The notes beneath the pieces were generated by a model. It was given only the letters and a program-made list of their open reading frames with translations. It did no database searches and was not told the DNA's origin. The translations under genes and the position numbers were made by a program. A stretch of DNA of 42,753 nt, from positions 1 to 42,753 of the IMG/VR virus record IMGVR_UViG_3300013126_000073; one strand, written 5' to 3'. This document shows positions 14,754 through 23,031 of this stretch, piece after piece. Numbering within the stretch: the stretch's first letter is position 1; each line of letters opens with the position of its first letter. This DNA is from a virus.

Positions 14754-17312
14754 TTAATTTAACCAAGTAATTATTGGCAACTTTCCAGACTTTCTTAAAT
14801 CTCTGTCCCATATATCCCAATGATCATGGACACCTACTTTTATTCCTTTGGCTTTTAATTTTGCAATTAGAATGTTTTGTTCAGGTTCACCAGTAAATTC
14901 CATTACTACAGATTTTATATCTTTGGCAGTTATTCTTCCATGTAGTTGCGCCTCAATATAATCACCTCTAGTCTTATCCAATAATTCTCTTGTGGTTATG
15001 CTATCACCAGCGATATCTGCTAGATTATCACCTGCCTGCCATTCCCATGGATATTTAACATCATCAATTAAAGAAGGAACCATAATATCCTGAACAGCCG
15101 GTTCTAGGCTATCATTAACAGTAAATGTAGTTCTGCTTCTAATTGAATCCTTAAACTCAATTATTGTATCTCCATATTGAGCTGCCCTTGATTCTTTTAT
15201 ATCAAGCTCAAATGGATCTGCATCTATATAACCATACTTTTCAAATTCAGAGTCTAACATATTATCAACATCGGAACCAAACATTTTATTGCTAGCTTTC
15301 TTTCTAAACATTGGATCATAAGTGCCGCTAGAAGAGCCTATCTGAAATTGATTCTTAAATTCATCTTCTTCTATTATTTTTGCAAGCACTTCATCATTAT
15401 TATTGTTTGGTACTCTAGTCCTTATGCTAGCACGCTTAGCATATTTGCCAAGTTCTTCGCTACCTTTTCTTGCTCGGTCAGAATCAATTCTTTTTCTTAT
15501 GTTTGGGTTATTATAAAAATCTGACTCACGCTTTCTAAAGTTTTCTAATGTTTTAATATCTTCTAGTCTTGTTTCACTTTCTATGATCTTTATTGCTTTA
15601 TTTGTATTTTTGCCTGCTACTTCCATTTCAACTGTGTATATACCAGTTTGTTTATTATAAGAAATACTTGTTATATTATAATTGATATTTCTTTGTAGTA
15701 ATACTTCAGATTCATTTGACCCTGGGAATATTTGCTTCATATCAATTACTTTAGTTCCTTTTGGCGCTTTTAATTTTATTTCCACATCAGCCAAAAATTG
15801 CTTTATCTTTTCTTTATCTTTTGTTGTACTTAAAAATCCTTTATCTATATATCCGTTATTATTTAGTTCCTCAAATTCATTTATTATTTGCTCAGGTGTT
15901 TTAAGTATCGTAGTTCCTGGTTTCAATCTGCTTATATTAAAATCACTTAATGATGCACCTCTATAAAGAGTCATATCACTTTGCAATGAAAACTTGTCAA
16001 TAGCAGATGTAATATTATTAACAAGGTTAGGATGAAATTCTGTATTTCCTCGCCTTAATTCTTTATTTACTGGGCCAGTACCTTCTCTATATATTTTTAA
16101 CCATTTCATTTCATCTGCTGTTAAAGCAGCATTACTAATTGGCTTTTCAATTATAATCTCTTTTTGCTTTACAATCTTGCCAGCAAATGGTTCATATGAC
16201 TTATATTTAATTGCTTTAGCAGCAGATCCTTTCATTACTGATTCACTACCATATTCTCTAGGCAAACCAAACTTTTCTGTTACTTGCCTATTTAATGCTT
16301 GGTAATGTCTGATCTTTTCTTTAGCCTTTTTTGCTGTATTAGGATCAAGAGCAACTGCTTCCCTTTTCTTCCAGAAGCGAATACTTCTTTCATTTAATCT
16401 TTGTCTTTGAGTAGCTTCATACAATTGTTTGTTATCCTCAGGAAGAGTATTATCAAAATCAGGATTATTATCTACACCAAGCATCTTATCTAATTCAGTA
16501 TCAAACTCATCATAATCAAGAAGTGTGTGCTGACAATTAGGATGAAATAATCCTTCTGCCTTGGCTGTGTCTAAAGAAGGATATTTATCACTAGTACCAG
16601 ACAGGCTTAATATTCTGCCTCCCCACGGTTCACATAGCGGGCATGTTGCTCCTTTTGTTGATACCATAACCAAATCCCTACCCAACTCCTGCATGCGGTC
16701 CGTCTGGCCTTGTATAGCAGCACGTTGAGCTGTAGTCCTAACAGCCATTGTTGTATATGACTGTAAATCCCACTTGCGACCTATCTTATCAACAAATCCA
16801 GTAACACCTCTATCAGCATAATTATTTAATGCACCTTGAATTGCCTGTCTAGTTGTTTGTGCACCAGTCATTAAATTAGATGCAGCGCTTGCAGTAACAT
16901 CTCTAAAAACATCATCTACATTTCTTAATATCTGAAATGAAGTACCATCAATCAACCGATCAGTTTCTAATACTAGTCTTTGCATAGAATATGGGACAAT
17001 ATTCTTCATGACTGGTGTGGGCATTCCTGGCCTAGCAGATAATTTAACATCATCTTTACCAGCCGTATAAGTATTGATTAAACTAGGATTTACTTCAGCC
17101 TTTGCCAATGCATGTGAATCATGTAGCAACTTTTGGATCTCTACTCTTGCTTCCTGAATATCCTTCAATTTGTTTTCATAATATCCTTCTTCATTTATTC
17201 CTTTAGCAATTCTAGCCTTCACCTTTTCAAGAAGAGTTAGCTCAGCACGTGTATATATTTCATCTATTCTTTCAACCATTCTTTTATTTATTGTTGCTGT
17301 GCTTCTAAACAT
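14754..17312 (-). CDS. Minor head protein fused to an ADP-ribosyltransferase (ART) domain and a further C-terminal domain
   Basis: This 852-residue protein has three parts. Residues ~1-270 form a Phage_min_cap2/SPP1 gp7-like minor head domain, with a putative metal site (CPLCEPW at 224-230 and HPNCQH at 257-262). Residues ~395-565 read as an ADP-ribosyltransferase of the VIP2/ART type with the R-S-E triad: Arg451 in LYRGAS, STT at 495-497 in GFLSTTKD, and ESE at 534-536 in SNESEVLLQRN. ExE is the usual signature of arginine-specific transferases. Residues ~690-852 form another domain (YGDTIIEFKDSIRSRTTFT, then YIEAQLHGRITAKDI) that I cannot name with certainty. Since gp7-like proteins enter capsids, this suggests an effector injected with the DNA. 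The gene follows the portal gene. Confidence 0.85.
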   Translation of the reverse strand: MFRSTATINKRMVERIDEIYTRAELTLLEKVKARIAKGINEEGYYENKLKDIQEARVEIQKLLHDSHALAKAEVNPSLINTYTAGKDDVKLSARPGMPTPVMKNIVPYSMQRLVLETDRLIDGTSFQILRNVDDVFRDVTASAASNLMTGAQTTRQAIQGALNNYADRGVTGFVDKIGRKWDLQSYTTMAVRTTAQRAAIQGQTDRMQELGRDLVMVSTKGATCPLCEPWGGRILSLSGTSDKYPSLDTAKAEGLFHPNCQHTLLDYDEFDTELDKMLGVDNNPDFDNTLPEDNKQLYEATQRQRLNERSIRFWKKREAVALDPNTAKKAKEKIRHYQALNRQVTEKFGLPREYGSESVMKGSAAKAIKYKSYEPFAGKIVKQKEIIIEKPISNAALTADEMKWLKIYREGTGPVNKELRRGNTEFHPNLVNNITSAIDKFSLQSDMTLYRGASLSDFNISRLKPGTTILKTPEQIINEFEELNNNGYIDKGFLSTTKDKEKIKQFLADVEIKLKAPKGTKVIDMKQIFPGSNESEVLLQRNINYNITSISYNKQTGIYTVEMEVAGKNTNKAIKIIESETRLEDIKTLENFRKRESDFYNNPNIRKRIDSDRARKGSEELGKYAKRASIRTRVPNNNNDEVLAKIIEEDEFKNQFQIGSSSGTYDPMFRKKASNKMFGSDVDNMLDSEFEKYGYIDADPFELDIKESRAAQYGDTIIEFKDSIRSRTTFTVNDSLEPAVQDIMVPSLIDDVKYPWEWQAGDNLADIAGDSITTRELLDKTRGDYIEAQLHGRITAKDIKSVVMEFTGEPEQNILIAKLKAKGIKVGVHDHWDIWDRDLRKSGKLPIITWLN

Positions 17313-17341
17313 ATTTCTTCCCTCATTGCTTAAGTGAGCTC

Positions 17342-17363
17342 AGTGACAACGGCCAAAGTCACT
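17342..17363 (-). promoter_or_regulatory. Short hairpin after the portal gene
   Basis: A 6-bp stem (AGTGAC / GTCACT) with a 10-base loop that itself contains GGCC lies in the 65-base gap between the portal stop and the minor head start. No T-run follows. It may belong to the same set as the longer hairpins after the capsid and tail tube genes. Confidence 0.4.
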
Positions 17364-17377
17364 TTGCATATAAGAAG

Positions 17378-18916
17378 TTACTCCACCTTGGTAGGATCTG
17401 ATTCGTCTGCTGTCACTGTGTCCTTCTGACTATTAGGATCTTTAGGATTCTGCTGGAATGAGTTAACATCAGGATTTGTAAGAGTAATCCCAACATTATT
17501 CTCATTCTTAACCAATTCAACTTCAGTCTGAATTTCTTCTTCATTCCAATCAGGATGTAGCATACGAACCTTTGTCTCTACAGAAGCGGCAATTGCAGTA
17601 GAAATGACATTAACAGCATCAGCCGTTTCCTTCATGTTATTCATTATACCATCATTAAAGCTAACATTAACATCCAAGTCAGGATTGATTGATCCGTTAA
17701 GTTCACTCTTATAAATAACCATCATACACTTGATGATATGCTTAATAGCCGAATCCCAATAGATTTCTTTCTTGGCTTTCGTCGCAAATGATTTTCTTTC
17801 TCTCAATTGAAGTGCAAGACCTGATTCTGCTCTACCTTGAATTGAAAGACCAAATGATTGAGGACTATATCCAGCAGAAGTAACAATTCGCTCTAAATAA
17901 TTAAGTGCAGTCTTTTCATATTGATCAGCACGAATTGAGAACTGCTGAGGAGTAATTGTTTTATTATCTGAAGTAGGGTCAACATCAAGCCCTACATAAA
18001 TCATTGTATCTGGATTGAATTTAGCATCGCCCTTGATTGTTCTTAAATAACTTTCAGGCAGAAGGATCTTCGCTTGTGCTAAAGTAATTTCTCTGCTCCA
18101 CAAACTAAACACTTCATCAAGAGCATCCATAAGACCTTCAATTCCCATATAATCAGAACGACCAATATAAGAACTTCTATTCAATTTGTTAGGTAGGATA
18201 TTAGGCACATATACAGCAGCGAGAATGTCAGGAGTAGCAACATTAGGAACAATCCCCTTTGTCTCTTCAATCTCATCTAGCTTAACCTCAAATCCAAGCC
18301 TATCAGCAGTTCCTTTATAAAGCTTATAATTGATCATTCCTTTAGAATATTCTTCAAGCACTCTCCAGTACTTTTCTTTTTCTACCTTAACATTTTCCCA
18401 GAATATAACAGAGTCAAGCATACCAAACTTAAATGTAGGAATCGCCTGATCAGCCTGCCAAATAACAGGGATAGGATACTCACTTAATTCTTTATCCCAT
18501 GCAATCTTAATAAATACACCACCAATAGCAGAAGCAACTTCAGCAGCTTCAAGCAATTTTCTAAAGAATCCATTTTCAGTCAACATTTTATCAAGTGTCT
18601 TTTGATCTTCTTTGTTTTCCTTTATTTCACCAATTCTAATATTAGGCATTTCACTAAAAAGAAGATTAGCAGAAGTTTCAGAGATATCATTAGCAACAGG
18701 CACATGCACAAAGACTTCACCTTGGTTCTTTATTTGCCTACCCCAGAACGATTCCTTAGTGAGTTGCATGGGAGTCTCAAGGAAGCTTTGGTTAACTACC
18801 ATGGCATAGTAGTTAGCAATGATCTCAGCGGAGCCTGAGTACCATGCAGAGTGTTCTTGAATCTTACTATATAGAATATTCTGCGGTGGCCATGTCATAC
18901 CTTCTCTAATGTCCAT
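17378..18916 (-). CDS. Portal protein (SPP1 gp6-like)
   Basis: This 512-residue protein is the portal subunit, the ring through which DNA enters the head. It lies between the Prp-like protease and the minor head gene. Typical features are the N-terminal helical part with EVFVHVPVANDISETSANLL, the wing-like region (KYWRVLEEYSKGMINYKLYK), SYIGRSDYMGIEGLMDALDE, and the clip/stem region with GYSPQSFGLSIQGRAESGLA followed by LQLRERKSF. The C-terminus is acidic and flexible, as in many portals. It overlaps the protease gene by one base (TAATG type junction), so translation is coupled. Confidence 0.9.
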   Translation of the reverse strand: MDIREGMTWPPQNILYSKIQEHSAWYSGSAEIIANYYAMVVNQSFLETPMQLTKESFWGRQIKNQGEVFVHVPVANDISETSANLLFSEMPNIRIGEIKENKEDQKTLDKMLTENGFFRKLLEAAEVASAIGGVFIKIAWDKELSEYPIPVIWQADQAIPTFKFGMLDSVIFWENVKVEKEKYWRVLEEYSKGMINYKLYKGTADRLGFEVKLDEIEETKGIVPNVATPDILAAVYVPNILPNKLNRSSYIGRSDYMGIEGLMDALDEVFSLWSREITLAQAKILLPESYLRTIKGDAKFNPDTMIYVGLDVDPTSDNKTITPQQFSIRADQYEKTALNYLERIVTSAGYSPQSFGLSIQGRAESGLALQLRERKSFATKAKKEIYWDSAIKHIIKCMMVIYKSELNGSINPDLDVNVSFNDGIMNNMKETADAVNVISTAIAASVETKVRMLHPDWNEEEIQTEVELVKNENNVGITLTNPDVNSFQQNPKDPNSQKDTVTADESDPTKVE

Positions 18917-19245
18917 TAGAATTGCCTCCTATATATTTGAATCTTGATATTCTTTGGATATGCTTCAGACAATTTGTTCATATATTTACCAAAAGCATCA
19001 AGTAGAGTCAATGCTCTTTTATCATCAATATCAGCATCTATTAAATAACAATAGAATGTTTCACCATCATTAAGATAATCTACAGTCAATCCCAATGTTT
19101 CCATTAGACCAATACAAGTAATATCTGCTGCTGCTGAAGCTGCTGCACAAACAATATCTTTTCCATATATATCAAAGTCTGCATGTCCTTCAATACAAAA
19201 TCCAATTACCATTCCATATTGTTTGTGAATCCTAGCATTAAGCAT
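18916..19245 (-). CDS. Prp-type cysteine protease (probable prohead protease)
   Basis: A 109-residue protein with the hallmarks of the ribosomal-processing cysteine protease family: GHADFDIYGKDIVCAAASA, with His21 and Cys33 at the positions of the catalytic dyad (His22/Cys34 in Staphylococcus aureus Prp). In Bacillota, Prp cuts the N-terminal leader of ribosomal protein bL27 (LQFF|A type), and the host enzyme is known to cut phage 80alpha capsid and scaffold proteins. Here a phage copy sits between terminase and portal, the normal location of prohead proteases. The capsid and tail tube proteins start with MNKYFI(D/N)IQRF, which could be its substrate motif. Start has AAAGGAGAACAATAATG. Confidence 0.85.
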   Translation of the reverse strand: MLNARIHKQYGMVIGFCIEGHADFDIYGKDIVCAAASAAADITCIGLMETLGLTVDYLNDGETFYCYLIDADIDDKRALTLLDAFGKYMNKLSEAYPKNIKIQIYRRQF

Positions 19246-19264
19246 TATTGTTCTCCTTTATACA

Positions 19265-19333
19265 AATTAAGAGTGCAGTTGCTGTGGTTCTGGCTGCAAA
19301 CCCTACCACTAATTAGCAACTGCACTCCTAATT
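19265..19333 (-). promoter_or_regulatory. Long branched hairpin upstream of the Prp-type gene
   Basis: A 13-bp perfect stem (19271-19283 with 19315-19327), extended outwards by five more pairs around a mismatch, closes a loop that holds a second small stem (GTGGT / ACCAC). It ends 20 bases before the protease start codon. On the plus strand it is followed by GTTTTTG, so on that strand it could act as a terminator, but no plus-strand gene is visible. The gap 19246-19421 also contains an 8-bp inverted repeat (TATATTCT / AGAATATA) around 19366-19395. The whole gap may be a structured leader controlling the protease and portal genes. Confidence 0.6.
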
Positions 19334-19421
19334 GTTTTTGATCATGGAGGATCTTAAGGCCTGCAAATTATATTCTCACCATGGAATAAGAATATAAATG
19401 TTTTATCTTTTGGACTACAGG

Positions 19422-19532
19422 CTAGCCCTTACAACCTGACGGCGGATGTTCCAGTACATTGTAATTAAGACCCACTTCAGGATCCTCATCCATGTCAATC
19501 CTGAAAGCCACCACTTTTATGATAATCAGCAT
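19422..19532 (-). CDS. Small 36-residue protein
   Basis: A short gene between the 19552-19725 gene and the structured gap before Prp. The ATG at 19532 is preceded by AAAGGTGG ten bases upstream, located right after the previous stop codon. The peptide has a hydrophobic start (MLIIIKVVAFRID) and an acidic, Pro-rich end (PEVGLNYNVLEHPPSGCKG). It is too short to assign. Ribosome binding site and tandem position favour a real gene. Internal ATG at Met14 is an alternative start with a weaker AGGA site. Confidence 0.45.
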   Translation of the reverse strand: MLIIIKVVAFRIDMDEDPEVGLNYNVLEHPPSGCKG

Positions 19533-19551
19533 TATACTGATACCACCTTTC

Positions 19552-19725
19552 TTATCTCATTCTGCGAAGGATTTCTTTTTCTACACTCTTTAATTTTTGG
19601 GAATCATTTTCATCCATTATTGTCTGTTCAGACTTTTCCCACAATGTAGAGAATACATCCAGTAATTCTTTATTTGTTCTATTTTTAAGGCCACGTTCTA
19701 ATTTATTGATTTCTTGTTCATTCAT
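19552..19725 (-). CDS. Small helical protein of unknown function
   Basis: A 57-residue charged, helical protein (MNEQEINKLERGLKNRTNKE, ending SVEKEILRRMR). The start at 19725 is chosen because it follows directly on the stop of the preceding gene (TAATGATATG), indicating coupled translation; the longer reading to 19773 would overlap that gene by 44 bases. No family recognised. It belongs to the P3 transcription unit. Confidence 0.5.
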   Translation of the reverse strand: MNEQEINKLERGLKNRTNKELLDVFSTLWEKSEQTIMDENDSQKLKSVEKEILRRMR

Positions 19726-19729
19726 ATCA

Positions 19730-19945
19730 TTATACCAAATAGTAGCTTTTCTTGCCACAAGAACATTTTTCAAGAATATATTTCATTTCCCATCCTGCTT
19801 CGGTAATAGATTCAGCCTTTAGCATACTCTTTCCGCAATGCGGGCAAAGACGATCAGAATTAACTTTATAATATCCATTCTCATCTCCGCCAGTCCAGAT
19901 CATTTTCTGGTGCTGATACCAGCATACCATATCCTGCCAAAGCAT
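19730..19945 (-). CDS. Small zinc-ribbon protein
   Basis: A 71-residue protein, the first gene after promoter P3. The ATG at 19945 is placed eight bases after AAGGAGG; an in-frame GTG further upstream overlaps that site. It contains two cysteine pairs, CPHCGKS and CSCGKKS, separated by about 24 residues, as in a zinc ribbon, and a Trp-rich start (MLWQDMVCWYQHQKMIW). Such small zinc proteins in phages often bind nucleic acid or RNA polymerase, but no specific function can be read here. Confidence 0.65.
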   Translation of the reverse strand: MLWQDMVCWYQHQKMIWTGGDENGYYKVNSDRLCPHCGKSMLKAESITEAGWEMKYILEKCSCGKKSYYLV

Positions 19946-19969
19946 TCTTTTATCCTCCTTGACCACTAT

Positions 19970-19988
19970 GGGTAACCCAATGCTACCC
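19970..19988. promoter_or_regulatory. Palindrome P3 (operator or 5' mRNA hairpin)
   Basis: The sequence GGGTAGCATTGGGTTACCC (minus strand) starts nine bases after the -10 box of P3. Its core GGTA..CATTGG..TACC matches the palindrome after P2 and closely matches that after P1. Confidence 0.7.
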
Positions 19989-19997
19989 TATGAGCCC

Positions 19998-20026
19998 ATT
20001 CTATACCAATGGAAGAAGATTGTAAA
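19998..20026 (-). promoter_or_regulatory. Promoter P3: TTTACA-N17-TAGAAT
   Basis: TTTACA (20021-20026) and TAGAAT (19998-20003) are 17 bases apart. The upstream bases GCTA in front of TTTACA are shared with P1. It lies just after the large terminase gene and reads into the head module. Confidence 0.75.
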
Positions 20027-20034
20027 TAGCAACT

Positions 20035-21372
20035 TTAAGCAGATCTGCGATTGCTCTGCGATATAAGCTGTTGCCACACTCTCCTTGTACCATTGACCAC
20101 ATATCTAAGAGCATCCATACAATGGTCATCCTGCTTGATTGGTTTATCTTCCCCTCGTCCTTGTGCCTTTGGATCCCATCTATATGCGCTAAATTCGTTT
20201 ATTGTATTCTCACATTTAGCCATTACTCTAAGCATATCATTATCAATTAACGAAGATATAAGTTCAATGCCTTGCACTACTGGATTTATTGCTTGCCTTA
20301 TTCCAGGCTCTCCATCTTCAAATAATTGTAGCATAAATGATTTAGCAGAAGGATCTACATATATGCTTTCAATTCTTAATGGATATATTTTTGTCTCACC
20401 TGTATCTTCATCATATTCTTTTATGCCCATTGATTCTTTCCACTTAAAATAATCTTTACTATATTTACTAGGAGACTTTTGCATTGTACTTGTCCGTCCT
20501 TCATGATAATACTCATCTAATATATATAGCTTATCATCACTACCAAGCCCGCAGCATAAGAAGACCGTAGCATTGGATTGTCCATAGTCTATTGCTATCC
20601 ACCTTTTCAGAATCTTAACTCCGTGAGGCAGATGATGGATGATCATTCGCTTCTCAAACATACTGTATATGATACCTTCCGCAAGTACCCATAAGCCAAG
20701 AATAAATCGCTGATAGAATACACCAGTAAACATTCTTTGGTATTGTAGTTTCTTTCCTTCACTTAATGATGGATTATCATCCAATAAGAAATGTAGCCTT
20801 ATGGCATTCTTATCTTTAAGCTTATCAATCCACTCTAATTTGAACCAATGGTATGGTCCTTCAGGATTACAATTAAACCATAGCTTTGATCCTTCCACTG
20901 AACATCTAGCAATTGCTTGCATTACAAAAGACTTAGGCATAAGAGCTACTTCATCAAATAAGAAGCCAGCAGCAGTAAATCCTTGAACAATGTCCTGTGA
21001 TCTTTCATCTCTTCCGCCAAATAAATAGAAATAGTTCTCCTTGTGTGCGTTGCTGATAACGAATGCATTATCTCCTGAGTCAACTAATTTGTTTATTCTA
21101 TATCCTCTAAGAAATAATATTACCTTTAAAATTACCCATACATTTCTCTTGAAAGAACTGATCGTTTTACCAGACATGCCGAATGATGCACCACTAAAGC
21201 AGGTCATAGCCCATAGAACAAAGCTTAATGACATTACTATTGTCTTGCCTGATCTGACTGCACCATCAGCGATTATTGCATCATAATTCTTATATATTGG
21301 ATGCATCCACCATGTTAATATCTTCTTTTGCTTCTTGCTGAATGGTATGAATTTGAATCCTCTACTGATCAT
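20035..21372 (-). CDS. terL: Terminase large subunit
   Basis: This 445-residue protein is the packaging motor and nuclease. The N-terminal ATPase has Walker A ADGAVRSGKT near residues 35-44 and Walker B AGFLFDEV near 135-142. The C-terminal RNase H-like nuclease has AIDYGQ, YVDPSA and DDHCMDALRYV, giving the usual three acidic metal-binding positions. Length is normal for Terminase_3-type phages such as SPP1. The ATG at 21372 follows GAGGAG by eight bases and overlaps the small subunit stop; a TTG two codons earlier is less likely. Promoter P3 lies immediately after its stop. Confidence 0.95.
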   Translation of the reverse strand: MISRGFKFIPFSKKQKKILTWWMHPIYKNYDAIIADGAVRSGKTIVMSLSFVLWAMTCFSGASFGMSGKTISSFKRNVWVILKVILFLRGYRINKLVDSGDNAFVISNAHKENYFYLFGGRDERSQDIVQGFTAAGFLFDEVALMPKSFVMQAIARCSVEGSKLWFNCNPEGPYHWFKLEWIDKLKDKNAIRLHFLLDDNPSLSEGKKLQYQRMFTGVFYQRFILGLWVLAEGIIYSMFEKRMIIHHLPHGVKILKRWIAIDYGQSNATVFLCCGLGSDDKLYILDEYYHEGRTSTMQKSPSKYSKDYFKWKESMGIKEYDEDTGETKIYPLRIESIYVDPSAKSFMLQLFEDGEPGIRQAINPVVQGIELISSLIDNDMLRVMAKCENTINEFSAYRWDPKAQGRGEDKPIKQDDHCMDALRYVVNGTRRVWQQLISQSNRRSA

Positions 21373-21374
21373 CT

Positions 21375-22043
21375 TCAATTCTCCTCAGCTTCAGTTTCAT
21401 CATCCCATACTTCTTCAGCAACACCAATCATCGCTTCAATAAATCCGTCATCAGTCATATTGACTTCATTCTGACCAGCCTTAAGACGCTCCACTTCAAG
21501 ACGCTGTTTAAGAATATCAATACGCTGAGTTTCAATCTCATATTTCCAGCCCCTAGGCATAAACTCAAAGTATTGTTCTAATTTATCAAGAGCCTTATTT
21601 TTATCATGAAGCTCAATAGTAATACCATTATGATTTTGATTGATCTTCTGAACTACCTGACCATCAATATCATTTATACTTTTAATCTTTATTTTACCAT
21701 TAGGTTCTTGAGTAATGAAATCAGTAATATCAGCAAAGGCAATGCGCATATATTGGTCAACCAGCTCAGCACCCTTAAGCATTGTCTCTTGCACAACAAA
21801 GGATTTTAACCAAGCAATATATCGTGCACACTCTGGTCTCATCCTGATCTTCCATGCTAAGGAATGGCCACTCTTCTCAGATAATCCTGCTCTTTTAGCA
21901 GCCAGCCTTATGTTATTTGATTTAGTATATTCTTCACAGAAAGTAATCTGCCTATCAGTCAAGTTAGCGATGACTACTGATCTAGGCATTGCCATCAGTT
22001 CTTCTTGCGTTTCCATAATTTCTGGTTTGCTACACGGAATCAT
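21375..22043 (-). CDS. terS: Terminase small subunit
   Basis: A 222-residue protein overlapping the start region of the large subunit gene. It shows the Terminase_2 pattern: LTDRQITFCEEYTKSNNIRL followed by AAKRAGLSEKSGHSLAWKIR, a DNA-binding helix-turn-helix, then ADITDFITQEPNGKIKIKSI and a helical multimerisation part with KALDKLEQYFEFMPRG. The C-terminus is acidic. It recognises packaging sites in phage DNA. The start has GGGAGAAGCAAA upstream, in an 84-base gap after RNase HI. Confidence 0.9.
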   Translation of the reverse strand: MIPCSKPEIMETQEELMAMPRSVVIANLTDRQITFCEEYTKSNNIRLAAKRAGLSEKSGHSLAWKIRMRPECARYIAWLKSFVVQETMLKGAELVDQYMRIAFADITDFITQEPNGKIKIKSINDIDGQVVQKINQNHNGITIELHDKNKALDKLEQYFEFMPRGWKYEIETQRIDILKQRLEVERLKAGQNEVNMTDDGFIEAMIGVAEEVWDDETEAEEN

Positions 22044-22127
22044 TTTGCTTCTCCCTCATTATGCTGCAATAGCATACCCAGTAAAGAGCATGCTTTGCAA
22101 ATTAGAATATTAAGGGAGACTTACCGA

Positions 22128-22598
22128 TTACTTCGATAATGCTTTCAATACTTCTGATTTGGCTGCATTGTCAGCCATTTCATTATAAATATCTCCAGCG
22201 TGCCCTTTCACTTTTATGAATCTTACATCAATTTTTTTATTCTTCAGTTCCAAATGGATATCATGCATGCGCTGCCAAATATCTACATTCTTCACATCTT
22301 CATTCTTTGCTGTTTTCCAATTTCTTTCCATCCATTTCTTTATCCACCCATTTTGCATTGCATTCACAACATAAGCGGAATCAGAATATATATGGACTCT
22401 TTTACATTCAATTCTCAGCATCTTTTTAATATTGTTTAATGCATGAATAGCAGCAAGCAATTCCATTCTATTATTCGTAGTGTCCAGCTCATAACCAGAC
22501 TTCTTGATTATTTCTGTTGGCATAAGGATTATTGCTGCCCATCCACCAGGTCCTGGATTACCTTTGCATGCACCGTCAGTATATGCTTCAATAACCAT
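22128..22598 (-). CDS. rnhA: Ribonuclease HI
   Basis: A 156-residue protein with the complete RNase HI catalytic set: Asp8 in YTDGACKGNPGPGGW, Glu46 in NNRMELLAA, Asp73 in YSDSAYVVNA and Asp143 in YNEMADNAA. It also has the KGHAGD loop. It cuts RNA in RNA-DNA hybrids and probably removes primers during phage replication. Start at 22598 lies within the end of the previous gene, with AAGGAGAAAAT upstream. Normal length for the family. Its place next to terminase, away from the main replication cluster, is unusual but not rare in phages. Confidence 0.95.
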   Translation of the reverse strand: MVIEAYTDGACKGNPGPGGWAAIILMPTEIIKKSGYELDTTNNRMELLAAIHALNNIKKMLRIECKRVHIYSDSAYVVNAMQNGWIKKWMERNWKTAKNEDVKNVDIWQRMHDIHLELKNKKIDVRFIKVKGHAGDIYNEMADNAAKSEVLKALSK

Positions 22599-22914
22599 AT
22601 TTTCTCCTTGTATAATTGTAGCAATAAAGCACTATCTTGATCATCAGCTCTCTAAATGTCATTGCATATAATCCTGTCAATCTCTTTGGCTGATCAATAC
22701 CTTCTTCAAGACTTCCTACATAACAATCATCTTCACACCAAACTAGCTGCATCTGAATTCTATATTTCTTTCTATATGCCATCATAATTGCTTCTAAATT
22801 ATCTGTTGTTGGTTCCTTGCCTTTCAGCATTGGAAGCTCTTTTATTTTTCTTTCCATTTCTTCCTTGATTGCAGGATCCTTAAAATCACATGCCCCTATA
22901 CTACCCATATTCAT
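22588..22914 (-). CDS. Protein of unknown function upstream of RNase HI
   Basis: A 108-residue protein. The ATG at 22914 (MNMGSIGACD) is chosen because AAGGTGG lies seven bases upstream; an earlier in-frame ATG at 22977 lacks a site. The sequence (IKEEMERKIKELPMLKGKEP, then RIQMQLVWCEDDCYVGSLEE) is not a family I know. Its stop overlaps the RNase HI start, so the two are co-translated. It may be a small accessory protein in RNA or DNA metabolism; function unknown. Confidence 0.6.
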   Translation of the reverse strand: MNMGSIGACDFKDPAIKEEMERKIKELPMLKGKEPTTDNLEAIMMAYRKKYRIQMQLVWCEDDCYVGSLEEGIDQPKRLTGLYAMTFRELMIKIVLYCYNYTRRKYGY

Positions 22915-22937
22915 GTATGTCCACCTTTTAGCTTGCC

Positions 22938-22951
22938 TCACCAGATTGACG
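22938..22951. repeat. 14-base word shared with the gap at 12315-12328
   Basis: Second exact copy of tcaccagattgacg. It lies in the 211-base gap 22915-23125, downstream (minus strand) of the long hairpin and close to the start of the 22588-22914 gene. Confidence 0.5.
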
Positions 22952-23031
22952 TCCGATGAATTTAACCAGCATACCATGGAATCTTATAGGTTTGGATTGT
23001 CTAACACTGCCATCGTTGCCGTAGACATGAC

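Noticed and set aside
19446-19649. 67-codon plus-strand frame in the gap before Prp
   Set aside because: His/Phe-rich text without ribosome binding site, opposite to minus-strand genes with good signals.
22044-22127. Promoter before the small terminase gene (TTTACT with a distant TAATGA)
   Set aside because: Spacing and boxes are poor, and none of the P1-P4 context or palindrome is present.
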